DNA of 64,000 nucleotides, from contig NC_134675.1 in assembly GCF_030463565.1 (NCBI RefSeq), forward strand, positions 12,235,862 through 12,299,861. Direction: 5' to 3'. This document shows, piece by piece, positions 46,481 through 58,610 of this stretch (positions are counted from its first letter, which is position 1; the number at the start of each line of letters is the position of its first letter). The DNA is from Pelecanus crispus. Its lineage: Eukaryota; Chordata; Aves; Pelecaniformes; Pelecanidae. A program made the position numbers and the translations under genes. The notes under the pieces were generated by a model. It saw only the letters and a program-made list of their open reading frames with translations. It was not told where the DNA came from and made no database searches.

Positions 46481-49400
46481 ATGGTCGCACTCTCGCTGAA
46501 GATCAGCATTGGCAACGTGGTGAAAACGATGCAGTTCGAGCCCTCCACCATGGTGTATGACGCCTGCCGGATGATCCGCAAGCGGGTGCCCGAGGCCCAG
46601 ATGGGACAACGTAAGTCTGCAGTGGGGCTGTCTGCCGTGTCAGGGCCACCCTGGCTTGGCTCCTGGCATTTCACTGGCTTGCCTTTCCTCTCTTGTCCCC
46701 GTGCCTGTCTGGGCTTTCCCAGCCAGCACAGAGCAGTGGGGGGGTGGGGGGAGCAAAGTCCGAGTCCTCCTGCCTGGTTGAGGCGAGGGGCTGAGCTCCT
46801 CAAGCTCCCTCCTTGACACCCCAGAAGAAATTTGGGGGCTTGGGAGATAGGAAAACACATTTGGAAGTGAAATACTCATTGAGTTCTTTGAGCCTGCTGC
46901 CCTTTCTGTCTGCTCCTCTCTCCTACTTGCATTCATTACCACTAGCCAGGACTAGGTGGGTTTAAACAGTCATAGGGGTCGTAGCAAGCATTAATAAACG
47001 ATATAAGTTAATTTTTCCTTTCTTGGGGAATATATAGTCCTCCGTCAGGTCTGTCCCCCCGGCAGCTCTCTGCCAGACTCCGTGCTGGTGCTCTGTTACC
47101 TTGCTAAGCTTTCTCACCTCTAATATCTCCCTGTTGCCACAAGGCTCAAAAATAAGCTTATGGCACATGAGCTCATGATGCGATTCATGTCCACGCGGAT
47201 GTGGCCTGTCCCTGGCATGGACGGGGGGGCTGGAGCACTGGGACATCGTCTTGGGGGCTCTCCTGGGTCCCCACCGCCTCCGAAAGCGTCTCTGCCACAG
47301 AGAGCTGTGCATCAGGCAGGCAGCAAACAGGAGGTCAGGAGTTGGAAGAGGAGGGGGAGCGCGGCAACATCTGGGAGTTGCGAACTCCTCATGGATGAAA
47401 GGAAATGCCTTCTCGTGCAGTGCCTGGCTGGCCTGTGGGATGCAGTCTGGCAGATCACGGCTTTCAGTTTCAGAGAGGGACTGGATGTTTACTTGGATGC
47501 AGGGCTGTAACGGGTGTTGGATTGGAAGGAGTGTTGCATTTCCTGCTCCTGGGTGTGAGTCAGCCTGCTTATAAAAAAAAAAAAAAAAGGCAAGGGGAAA
47601 GCCTTATAGGGAACTGCTTATTCCCAAGTTCCTTTTCAGTTGCTCATAGCTTTTCTTTTCCTCTCGGTTCCTTGCAGCTTTTGTTTCTCTTTGCTCTCCT
47701 TACTCAGTGGCACTCAGGGGTCCCTTTTTGAGCTGCCCTGTTTTTTTCTGACCTTTGGACTGGGGGAGCTTTGGTGTAGGTTTCCAGCCCTGCTCTTGCT
47801 CTGTCTTGGGAAGCACCTCTCCCTGCCCAAGCTATGGATTTGGGGCAAGCTGCTCAGTTTTCAGTGCTTTAAAATTATCCTTTTAGAATTTGCTTTGAAA
47901 ATAGCTTTTTAAAAAATTATTATTATTAAAAATTAATTTAAATTTAATTTTTAATTAAAAAAACAAAAGGCAAGCCTCAGTGATTTTTCTGCTCCCTGTT
48001 TAGTAGGATCCTAAAAGCAGTGTTAGCCAGGCAGGAGCAGGGTGCTTCAGAAATTTGTCCCTCCCTGCAGAGAGCTGCCAACGAGATGACTCATTATAAA
48101 CTTAGCAGCCAGCCAAGACAGCCTGCAGCGAGGGGTTGTTGGAAAGGTGGAGAAGGACCTTTCCCAGGGCAAAGCCAGGCATGGTCCTGGCCTCTTGCAG
48201 CAAGAAGACGGGACCATCCCCATGGGTCCAAGCCAGGGTGCCACTGCCTGGGCATCAGCAGCAGTGCTCTCACTGGGTACCCCAGCCCCAGGGGAGCAGG
48301 ATTTGGTGAACAGCACTTCTACACTTTCTCACCACCTCTGAGACCTTGTAAGCTTCAATCCCATCCTCCTTCAGCCTCCTCCCCAAATGGAGGAGTTCCA
48401 GCTCCTTTAGTCCCTCGTACCAAGGCTCCATCATTTAAGTTGCCCATCTCTATATCTTTTCAAACTCCGCTGTGTCCTTCTGGGGAGGTGCAGACCACAC
48501 CACCATGGAGTACTCAAAGTGTGGATGTACCTAGGTTTTATAGACCAGTTCACAGCACCCTTCCTGGTGATGCCCAGTGTTTTACTACCTTGCTTTGGCC
48601 ACTGCTACACGTTGCACTGAAGATTTCAGAGAGCTGTCAAGTCCAAGTTCTTCCTTCAGTTGCAGTCAGTTCCAAGTTTGGCATACTTCAGATGATTTTT
48701 TCCATAGATAACTATATGGTAAAACATGTACCTTGAAGCTCACTTGCCAGCTTTTTGCTGGGCTCCAGCATGCGCAGTACTGCTGTGCTTCACGTGCTGG
48801 GCTGCAGGCACATCCCTGGGTGCAGGCTGGCATCTTGGTGGCCCTGTCCTGCTCAGGATTACCCTGGCAGAGACTTTGCCTGTTTTTCAGCCAATGATTT
48901 TGGGCTGTTCCTCTCGGATGAAGACCCAAAGAAAGGGATCTGGCTGAAGGCTGGGAAGGCTCTGGACTATTACATGCTTTGCAACAGGGTAAGCATCCAT
49001 CCCATGTCCTTCCAGCTGGTACCTGCATCAGCTCTGTGGTCAGACGCCCACAGTGGGGAGGTGCTGCGGGTGCCTGCCCTGCTGCCTTGCATCGTGCCTG
49101 GATGTACCCTATGCCCCCCCCCCCCCCCCCCGCCCCAGTTGCACCAGGGAGATGGGAGCTGTCAGCATGTTGGCAGGATGCAGGTGCCCTGCACCCATGC
49201 CACTGCTGGGAGCTGTGCTCTGCTGTGCTCGCAGGACACCATGGAGTACAAGAAGAAGCAGCAGCCCCTGAAGATCTGCATGCTGGATGGGACAGTGAAA
49301 ACAGTGATGGTGGATGACTCCAAAACAGTCACTGACATGCTCATGACGATCTGTGCCCGGATGGGTGAGAGGAGGGGGGCAGCAGCAAGGGGGAGGAAGG

Positions 49401-50213
49401 GAGGTGGGGAGAGATGGCAGTATCTGGTGGGGGGTACTGGGGTACCGGCAGCAGCTCTGCGGCAGATAGCCTGGCAGTGGGGATGTCCGAGGGGTGCGTG
49501 ATGCTGGGGAGGGGACACCGCTCTGCACCCCTGCATCGCTCCAGGCTCGGTATTTGGCAGTGATGTTGTGCTGAGCTCGGTCCTCTGCGCTCCTGCAGGC
49601 ATCACCAACTACAATGAGTATTCACTTGTTCGGGAGACTATGGAAGAGAAGAAGGAGGAGGTTACTGGCACCCTTAAGAAGGACAAGACCCTGCTGCAAG
49701 ATGAGAAGAAGATGGAGAAGCTCAAGCAGAAGTTGCACACGGATGACAAGTGTACGTGCCTGCACATGCTGGGGACAGGGTCAGCCTGTGCCAAAGGCAG
49801 CGGGGAGGAGAGCTGGTGGGCAGGGAGGGGAGCAGGGGCCCCCCCCGCAAAGGGAAGACCCAATGCAGGGGAGTGGAGATGACTGTGACGAGGGGACGTG
49901 TACCCACGCTCCTTGGAGTCTCTCCTTCTGTGTGGAGGCCCAGGGCAGAGGGATGAGAGCCGGGATGCACCAAACAGACATCCATTTCTTGTTCTGCGTG
50001 AGCAGCCCTGGGGCCGGGACCAGCCCTGCTTGGGTGTCCATCCCTGCTCACGCCCTGGCGTTGCCTGCAGTGAATTGGCTGGACCACGGCCGGACCCTGC
50101 ATGAGCAAGGCATCGACGACAACGAAACGCTGCTGCTGCGGCGCAAGTTCTTCTACTCTGACCAGAACATGGACTCGCGAGATCCTGTGCAGCTCAACCT
50201 GCTCTACGTGCAG
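46481..50213 (+). pseudogene. TLN1: TLN1 exons for FERM F0 and F1
   Basis: Five exons with correct phases: 46481-46610, 48891-48988 (DFGLFLSDEDPKKGIWL), 49235-49364 (DGTVKTVMVDDSKTVTDML), 49599-49751 (EEKKEEVTGTLKKDKTLL) and 50071-50213 (LNWLDHGRTLHEQG to NLLYVQ). They correspond to about residues 1-218 of human talin-1 and are open throughout. Confidence 0.9.
48330..48690 (-). mobile_element. Old diverged CR1 fragment
   Basis: The complement of this stretch has the feel of an ancient CR1 body. Recognisable pieces on the plus strand are GGTGCAGACCACACCACCAT, GGAGTACTCAAAGTGTGGAT and TCTCTATATCTTTTCAAACT. It is much more diverged than the other CR1 copies. Confidence 0.5.
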
Positions 50214-50636
50214 GTACAGCCCCCTGGAGCACCTCTCTCCGCTGCCGCATGCCAGCCCCCTGCAAGGGCTGGTGGCTGAGGGTTTTGGCTGGGAGCCACC
50301 ACAGGGGGCACTTCAGGATGCCCAGTTATCTCTTGGGAGAGATTTCCTGGGTAAGAGCCAATACTGGCAATCCCAGCTCTGCCCTCTGTGTGCTCTAGAG
50401 CTCCCCAGGGGATCCTGTGTCTCCTCTGCCTGTAGGAACCATCCTGAAGTCTTGCTGCTGTTCTTCTACCAGGCATGGTGGTGGTCCCTGTAGGGGACAG
50501 CCTGCCCCTAGATCCTCCTCTTTTTCATGGCCACTTCTTTTCTGTCTGGAAAACAGGTCCTGCCCGGTGTGGAGGGGAGTGGTGGCAGAGCTGCATGGCT
50601 GCCCAGCCCACAGCGGTGTCTTCTCTTCCCACGCAG

Positions 50637-51853
50637 GCTCACGATGACATCCTTAATGGTTCCCACACAGAAAGGAGGAGTTTCCATTCACTGCAGCCAC
50701 ATGGCCTCAAAATGAGCGGAAAAGCCTGGACAGAGAGCCAAGGGGAGCAGAAAAGCTAGCACCAGGGCAGAGGGCCATGCATAGCTAGGCAGCAGCATCA
50801 GGACAGGGCAGCCCCAAGGGGCAGATTTAGGACCTGGAAGACAATTTGCACATGTGTGGGGTGCTCTGACCTGCAGCTGCCAGACCCAAGTGTATCTACT
50901 TCCCTCCCTGGGCTCCTCTGGTGGGGTAGCTGCTTCTTTGCTGCAGTTGGATGCTGCAGTCTGGGGACTCCAGAGCTGGGTGCATGTGCTCTCCAGCCTC
51001 TTCTCCTGTCTGGAAGGGTGATGGTTTGCAACAGGAGTAGTCTTGGCTTGCAGGAGGTGAGGGGATGCTGTGACATTTTTGGCTTGGTGGCCAGAGGCTT
51101 AGCTGCTGCAGGGTGCAGGGCCACACACCGCACGTCTGGGTCTGGTGCCCGGTGGGGAAGCAGTTTGCCATGTGCTGGTTGCTGCCTGTTGCGTGCTGGC
51201 AGGGTAGCCCCATGCCTTCCCTGCAGCCCCTGGGGGAGAGGAGGCTGATTGCTGTGTCATACCCCTCCTTTAGCCCCGTGAGTGACAGCAGAGATGTAGC
51301 CTGTCGCTAAAGAGCTAGAAAATAGCTGGCATGCCTGCAATACAGGTGACCGGGCAGCAGCTCCTGCTCACCTCTTGTTGGTGGGGCAGGCAGCGCCATG
51401 GGATGGCGCTGAATGCTGCCCACAGTGCAGCTGTTCCCATGGCTGGCTTGTACCTGCTGTTTGACCAGAGTCCGGTGCAGGGTGCAAAGCTGGGCAGTAC
51501 TGGCAGTGCCTCACAGCAGGTTGTCACTGTGGTACAGTCAGGGACTCAGTGTGGGTTGTTGCCTGGGGAGTGGGCAGTGAACAGGTCATGGGTGTTGGGG
51601 TGATCCTGAGTGTTGCCTGAGCTGCTCTGGGCGGTGGTCATGACAGTGTCCTGGGGCAAGGAGGTGCCACAGTGCAGGCTGCGGCTCGAAGCCAGGTTAC
51701 AACCTCATCGGCTGTTGCACGCGGTAGGGATGGGTTCGAGGTGTTGCCAGCTACTCCAGGTGTTCAGTGCTGGGCTGGGGTGGATGAAAGCCCCCACCCA
51801 CTGCTGGTGCTCCCACTGCTGCTCCCACGCTGACCCTCTCAGTCCCCCCCCAG
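50637..51853 (+). pseudogene. TLN1: TLN1: cut exon and lost head/rod exons
   Basis: After a good acceptor, 50637-50666 reads AHDDILNGSH, the start of the F2 exon. Homology then stops abruptly: the expected VSFDKACEFAGFQCQ does not follow. No exon for the rest of F2, F3, the linker, R1 or the start of R2 is found up to 51853. The filler is GC-rich DNA with no recognisable repeat. This looks like a multi-exon deletion with one break inside the exon. Confidence 0.8.
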
Positions 51854-53329
51854 GACATGCTTATGCAGCTGGCAAAGGCAGTGGCCAGTGCCACTGCTGC
51901 GCTGGTGCTCAAAGCCAAGAAAGTGGCTCAGAAAACCGAAGACTCTGCTGCAGATGAAGGTGATCACTGCTGCCACCCAGTGTGCCCTCTTCACCTCCCA
52001 GCTGGTGGCCTGCACCAAGGTAAGCAGTATTAACCCTTGCCTCGACATGGCTGCAAGCATCACCTGGGTGGTGGCAGCTCTAGGTGGTGGGGTTGTAGGT
52101 GTGCCAGGACCACGTGTCCTCAGGTAGGATGTTAGGGGTCTGGCACCAGAAGCATGGGCTGCCTCAGGCGTTTGCCACCCCGAAACGCTGAATATTGTCT
52201 TTGGAGGAGCAGAAGTTGGGGACAGTTGTCCCTGCACGGCTCCTTGTAAGGAGCACACCACGCTCACTGCCCAGCCTTTCCTCCTTCCTTTCAGGTAGTG
52301 GCTCCCACAATCAGTTCCCCAGTCTGCCAGGAGCAGCTGATCGAGGCTGGCAAGTTGGTGGCCAAGTTGGCGGAGGGCTGCGTGGAGGCCTCCAAGGTGG
52401 CCACCAGCAATGACCAGCTCCTGAAGCAGGTGGGTGTGGCAGCCACAGCTGTCACCCAGGCCCTGAACAGCCTGCTGCAGCATATCAAGCAGCACGCCAT
52501 GGGCGGGCAGCCCATCGGGTGCTACGACCAGGCCACCGACACCATCCTCAACATCACCGAGAACATATTCAGCTCCATGGGTGATGCAGGTGAGAGTAGC
52601 TGATGGCACCCATGGTAGAGCATGGTGGGTGGGGAGGTATCGGGGAGCCCGTGGGACTTGCTAATGGGCCACCCTTCCTTTCTTTCCCAGGGGGAATGGT
52701 GCGTCAGGCTCGTATTCTGGCCCAAGCCACCTCTGACCTTGTCAACGCCATCAAAGCCAACACGGAGGGAGAAACAGACCTGGAGAACTCACGCAAGCTG
52801 CTGAGTGTGGCCAAGATCCTGGCTGATGCCACCATCAAGATGGTGGAGGCTGCGAAGGTTCATGGCGTGCAGGAGGATGGGCGCTGGCTCCAGCCCCCAT
52901 CCGATGCCATTGGCTCGGTGCTGCGGAGGGGGCGAGCAGCCTCTGGGTCGGGGAGCAGTTCCCAGAGTAAGGTCCTGCACTGAGCCAAGGACCTGTACAA
53001 TGGAGCAGGGCTCCTGAAGCTGCGGGTGGTAGCAGAGGAGCTGTTAGCTCTCCTGCTGCTGAGCTCTCTGGGAGAGGCTTTGGGCATGGGCTGCCTCAAG
53101 GGTGTTCCCTGCTGTCAGGCCAGAGCACAGCTGCTGCTGTCAGGAGGACAAGGGACCCAGTGGCCTCTGCAAGGTGTGATGGGTTTCCTGCTTTCTCCAG
53201 GGAGCCGCAGCCCACCCAGACAGTGAGGAGCAGCAGCAGCAGCTGCGTGAGGCGGCGGAGGGGCTCCGCATAGCAATCAACACCGCAGCCCAGAACGCCA
53301 TCAAGAAGCAGCTTGTGCACAAGCTGGAG
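51854..53329 (+). pseudogene. TLN1: TLN1 rod exons (R2-R4), one frameshifted
   Basis: Exons 51854-52019, 52295-52589 (VVAPTISSPVCQEQLIEAGK), 52691-52857 (VRQARILAQATSDLVNAIK) and 53201-53329 (GAAAHPDSEEQQQQLREAAE). The first is 166 nt where 168 is expected: after KVAQKTEDS two bases are missing, and the second half (KVITAATQCALFTSQLVACT) is in another frame. The donor after 52857 is a weak GTTCAT. Confidence 0.85.
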
Positions 53330-53603
53330 GTGAGACGCTGGGCAAGGGGCTGTGGAGGGCGAGCAGGCATGGTCAGCGAACAAGACCCATGTGTCCCTGA
53401 GCTTTCCAGAGGGATAAAGTCCTTTTCATGTACAGTGTCCGCACTGCATCCCGCAGAGACCTCCTGCGCTGGCTCTGGCACGGGCATTACAGCTTTCATA
53501 CCATGCTTGGCCCTCCTAAGATACTGGGAAACCTACTGCATGTGGGCAACAGAGAGATGCTGCATTTGTCCCCTTCTCACGGCTTTTTCTTTTGGCCCGA
53601 CAG

Positions 53604-56600
53604 CCTGGTGGGAAGATGGTAGCTGCAGCCAAGGCCACTGTCCCCACCATCACAGACCAAGCCTCTGCGATGCAGCTCAGCCAGTATGCCAAGAACTTGG
53701 CCACAGCTCTGGCCGAGCTCCGCACAGCCACCCAGAAGGTAAGAGGCTGGGTCCCGTTGTGTGGCAGAATCCTGGCTATACACAGCAGGGTGGGGATGGC
53801 AGGGCGATGGGGACAGCCTGGTGGCAGGTCACAGTCTCTGCTGCAGCAGGGTGGACTCCGTGGTCACCCCACTCCCCTTCTCTTCCATCGCAGGCTCGGG
53901 AGGTGTGCGGACCCCTGGAGATAGACTCTGCACTGGGTCTCGTGCAGACCCTGGAGAGGGACTTGCAGGAAGCTAAGGCAGCTGCCCGTGACAGCAAGCT
54001 CAAGCCTCTGCCGGGAGAGATGGTGAGGGCGTGGGGAAGGATGGCATGGGATGGGTGCTGGGGCAGGGGAGCCGCCAGGGTGGAGGCTAGAGGTGCAGCC
54101 CACCAGCACATCCCCACTCATCCCCCTGCAGATGGAGAAGTGTGCCCAGGACCTGGGGAACAGCACGAAAGCCATCAGCTCTGCCATTGCTCACCTCCTG
54201 GGAGAGGTGGCCCAGGGCAATGAGAACTACACAGGTACTGGCCTCTGTGCTTGGGCTGGGAGAGGGGAGGGAGCTGCACCGGCAGTGACTGACCTCTCCA
54301 CCCCCCCAGGGATCGCCGCCCAAGAGGTGGCCCAGGCCCTGCGCTCACTCAGCCAGGCCGCCCGTGGTGTGGTGGCCAGCACCCCCAACCTGCAGGCGCA
54401 GAGTGCCATGCTGGAGTGTGCTGGCGACGTCATGGATAAAGCCAACAACCTCATCGAGGAGGCACGGAAAGCAGTGGCCAAGCCCAGTGACCCGGAGAGC
54501 CAGCAGCGCCTGACCCAGGTGGGGGGAGCCCCAGTGCCCCCCGCCAGCCTGCAGGAAGGGCATGGAGCTGGCCGGGGGATTATGACCGCTCTTTGCTTCT
54601 CCGCAGGTGGCCAAGGCGGCATCGCAGGCCCTGAGCCACTGCGTCAACTGCCTGCCAGGACAGCGGGACGTGGATGCTGCCATCTGCATGGTGGGAGAGG
54701 CCAGCAAGAGGTTGCTTGTGAATTTGGTGAGCTGAGCCGGGTCGGGAGGGGAAGGGTGGAAGCCTTGTAGGGATGCAAGCCGGTCCATCCACGCTGGGTT
54801 CCTCTCTAGCATGTCCCCAAGCAGGTGCCAGATCTTCATTCTCCGTCTCCATCCTCTTTGCCTCCTCTCCTAACCCCTCTCCCTGCCTCCAGTTCCCTCC
54901 CAGCACCAAAAGCTTCCAGGAGGCGCAGAGCCAGCTGAACCGGGCGGCCGTGGGGTTCAACCAGTCTGCCAATGAGCTGGTGCAGGCGTCATGTGGCACC
55001 CCTCAAGACCTGGCCACGTCCTCTGGCAAATTTGGGCAGGACTTCGATAAGTTCCTGCAGGCGGGAGTGGAGATGGCTAGCCAGTCCCCGGTGAGAGCAA
55101 ATACCCATTGGGTGGTCCTGGGTACGGTGAGAGGTTTGGGGTGCCTGGGAAGGCAGCTGACCGCAGGCAGAGTGGCAGGGCAGCGGTGGTTAGGGTGGCT
55201 ATGGCCAACGCAGCCGGTGAGATGGGGGTCTGGGGCTGTGCAAAACCACAGCAGCAGGGGGAAAGTGGCTTGGGTTGGTTCAGCAAGCGTTGCTGCCATA
55301 TCCTTGCTGTTGGCAGATGAGTTGGATGAAGGGAACCGGCTCAGCTTGGAAACCACTGGAGAAGACCCAGGGTTGGTGTGGAGCTTGGAAACCTGTTGCA
55401 GGTAACTCTTCTTGGCTTCTTGCAGAATAAGGAAGACCAGGCGCAGGTGGTGTCGTACTTGAAGAGCATCTCCATGTCCTCCAGTAAGCTGCTGCTGGCT
55501 GCAAAGGCACTCTCCGCTGACCCCGCAGCCCCCAACCTCAAGAATCAGCTGGCGACAGTGGCATGGTAGGAGGAACCGCTCCCTGTGAGCTGTTTGCTGT
55601 AGCAGTGGGGCCGGGTGACAGAGCCAGCATTGATCTGTGGGTCTCTTTCCCCTGTCCCCGGCAGGGCTGTGACTGACAGCATTAACCAGCTGATCACCAT
55701 GTGCACCCAGCAGGCGCCAGGCCAGAAGGAGTGCGACAATGCCCTGCGGGAGCTGGAGGTGAGAAGCCACATCTTGCCAAGGCAGTGGAGGGGCTGAGAT
55801 GGCGAGGAGGGGGCAGCTGCGCCCCGCTGCGAGAGGCGGGAGGGAGCGAAGAGGAGGTGCAAGCAGAGGGCATGGACCCTTCCCCTGGATGTGACAGCCA
55901 TGTCCCTGCAGATGGTGAAGGAGCTGTTGGAGAACCCCACCCAGATCATCAACGACATGTCCTACTTCAACTGCCTTGACAGTGTCATGGAGAACTCCAA
56001 GGTGAGCCCTGAGCTGGGGGCGGAGGTTTGGGGAAGGATGGGAAGGTTTGGGAAGGATGTGGGGACAAAAGGAAAGGTGGTTCCTCCCCTGTTGGTGAAG
56101 CACAGTGAGCTCTGAGCCTGGGAGCACTGCAGGAGCAGGAGGTGGTCTCTAACTGGTGCGCAGTGTGTCCTGCAGGTGCTGGGTGAGTCCATGGCTGGCA
56201 TCTCCCAGAATGCTAAGAACAGCAAACTGTCCGAGTTAGGCGAGTCTATCAGTGCTGCCTCCAAAGCTCTCTGTGGGCTGACAGAGGCAGCTGCCCAGGT
56301 AAGACACATTCAATCCCAGCCCCGAGCATTACGCCTGGTGCATAGTTGCTGTACACACCCCTCCCCTGCCCCTCCAAGCCTGGCCCCATGGGACTGTGCT
56401 GCTAACCTCCTCCCCAGCCCATGCCTGCTCTGAGCCTCCCCACCGCACGCAAGCTCTCACTGCCTCTCTTGTGCTCCCAGGCTGCCTACCTCATGGGGGT
56501 CTCAGACCCCAACAGCCAGGCTGGACAACAGGGCTTGGTAGACCCCACTCAGTTTGCCAGAGCTAACCAAGCCATCCAGATGGCCTGCCAGAACCTGGTG

Positions 56601-57100
56601 GACCCTGCCTGCACCCAGTCCCAGGTGAGCATGAGGTGGGGCACCGTTATGGGCATTTTCTTGCATGAAAGGGAGTGAGGGAGTGTGAGGCTAGCAGAAA
56701 GAACTGTGTCCCAAGAGTTGGTAGTGTTTTATCAGGCCCCATCAGTACTGGGAACTAGCTGGCAACAGTGACAGTCCAGATGAGGGGCTGTATGGGCATG
56801 CAGGACCTTGACGATCCTTCTTGGGTCCCAAGACGGATCTCTGTGGTCACTGGTGCCCCGTGTGGGGCTGGCGGGAAGGGAGAGCTGCAGGGATGGGGAG
56901 ATGCGGTGGGTCCTGCCTCACCCTGCTCTTCCCTGCAGGTACTGTCAGCAGCTACCATTGTAGCGAAGCACACCTCGGCCCTGTGCAATACGTGCCGCCT
57001 GGCCTCCTCCCACACCGCCAACCCTGTAGCCAAGTGCCAGTTCATCCAGTCAGCCAAGGAGGTGGCCAACAGCATGGCCAACTTGGTGAAGACCATCAAG
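53604..57100 (+). pseudogene. TLN1: TLN1 rod exons (middle rod), mostly intact
   Basis: Exons 53604-53738 (PGGKMVAAAKATVPTI), 53894-54022, 54132-54234, 54310-54518, 54607-54726, 54893-55090, 55426-55565, 55665-55758, 55912-56001, 56176-56298, 56481-56624 and 56939-57100 all have matching phases and splice sites. The exon reading HAAKQAAASATQT in human, about 78 residues, should lie before 53604 and is absent. Examples of retained sequence are SISMSSSKLLLAAKALSADP and SVSDPNSQAGQQ-like text at 56500. Confidence 0.85.
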
Positions 57101-58041
57101 GTAGTCACCTTGGCAGTCACCGAGGTGAAGGGCTCCGGAGCGGACGCTCGTGCCGGGCACCCTTGCTAAGGCGGCAAAAAGCGCAGGGCGAGAGCGGGCA
57201 GCCCAGCCACCCGCCTAGAGCGAGGAAGAGCGGGAAAGGGCGAGCTGCTGACATGCAGCAGCTCTGACGCAGCGTGGGCGGGGCCAGGAGTGACGGCAGC
57301 CAAACCCCCCACCTATAAAAGCAGCCCCCAGGGAGCGTGAGCAACCAGGAGTGCGGGGACCAGGATGGGCAAACAGGGCGTGGCGCGCCAGGAGGGCGTG
57401 GCGCACCAGTTTGCGCGGCAGCTCACGCGGGCAGGGCGCGCGGGGAAGGCCGAGTGCCCCCGCTCCTAGTTCCAAAGGGAAACTCAGGCAGCGGTCATCA
57501 TCCTCCCAGGAGGAGACCTGGCAGCTACGGTTACCACCCGCCCAAAAGCCTCCGCCAGAAGGAATGTGGCGACCCAGACGGAGCTCCCGCACAAACATGC
57601 AGCCATCCAGGTCGCCGGCTGCAGGGAGTGCCTGAGCCTGTCACTTGTACCAGAGGGCAGCGGAGACGGCAAATGTCTTCGGTGTGACCAGGTAGATCTC
57701 CTCAGCCTGGTGGCAGAGCTGAAGGGGGAGGTAAAAGGCTAAGGAGTATCAGGGAGTGTGAGAGGGAGTTAGACTGGTGGAGCCGCACCCTACCGTCCCT
57801 GGGGCCAAGGCAACAGGCGGAGGCCCCACAAGGAGCAGAGGATCCCCTATCCTCTTGCCGGCAAGCAGAAGGAGGGGATCCAAGAGATGGGGGGGAATGG
57901 AAACAGGTCCCTGCCCGGGGAGGCAGGCGAATCCCCTCCCAGCCTCCCTCACCTTCCCAGCTGCCCTTACATGACAGATATGGGGCTCTGGAAGTTGAGG
58001 GCCAGGCAAGTGGGGAGGAAGGTGAAGGTCCAGCCAGGGGG

Positions 58042-58608
58042 TTGCCGAGGGCAAGTCAGTCAGCCACATGCATTACGACTGCCCCCGTTAAGAAAAAAAG
58101 GAGGGTAATTGTGGTAGGTGATTCCCTCCTGCAGGGAACTGAGGGCCCAATCTGCTGTCCGGACCCATCCCACAGGGAAGTCTGCTGCCTCCCTGGGGCC
58201 CGGGTTAGGGACGTTACTAGGAAACTCCCTGATCTTGTAAGGCCCTCCGATTATTACCCATTGCTGGTTGTACAGGTTGGCAGTGATGAGATTACAGAAA
58301 GAAGTCCTAAAGCAATCAAGAGGGACTTCAGGGCACTGGGGCGATTGGTCGCAGGATCGGGAGTGCAGGTAGTGTTTTCCTCAATCCCATCAGTGGCAGT
58401 TAAGAGTGCTGAAAGGAATGGGAAAACTCACCTGATTAACAGGTGGCTCAGAGGCTGGTGCCATCAGTGGAATTTTGGTTTTTTTGATCATGGGGAGGTT
58501 TACAAGGCACCAGGCCTGCTGGCGGCTGATGGAGATCAGCTGTCTCCAAAGGGGAAAAGGATTCTCGCCCATGAGTTGGCAGGACTCATTGAGAGGGCTT
58601 TAAACTAG
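58042..58608 (+). CDS. CR1 ORF1 C-terminal part, SGNH-type esterase domain
   Basis: This 189-codon frame carries the nucleophile block GDSLLQG near residue 27 and a late Ser-Pro-Lys-Gly...His segment that would supply the catalytic histidine. CR1 ORF1 proteins of this type are known to join a zinc-binding N-terminus to an esterase. The N-terminal part lies upstream (57337-57780) in other frames, so the ORF is broken. Related fragments occur in the nested CR1 at 36271-36534. Confidence 0.7.
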   Translation: MPRASQSATCITTAPVKKKRRVIVVGDSLLQGTEGPICCPDPSHREVCCLPGARVRDVTRKLPDLVRPSDYYPLLVVQVGSDEITERSPKAIKRDFRALGRLVAGSGVQVVFSSIPSVAVKSAERNGKTHLINRWLRGWCHQWNFGFFDHGEVYKAPGLLAADGDQLSPKGKRILAHELAGLIERALN

Positions 58609-58610
58609 GT

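Noticed and set aside
55003-56127. 374-codon minus-strand ORF
   Set aside because: It is antisense to several TLN1 exons and runs across their introns; a shadow frame.
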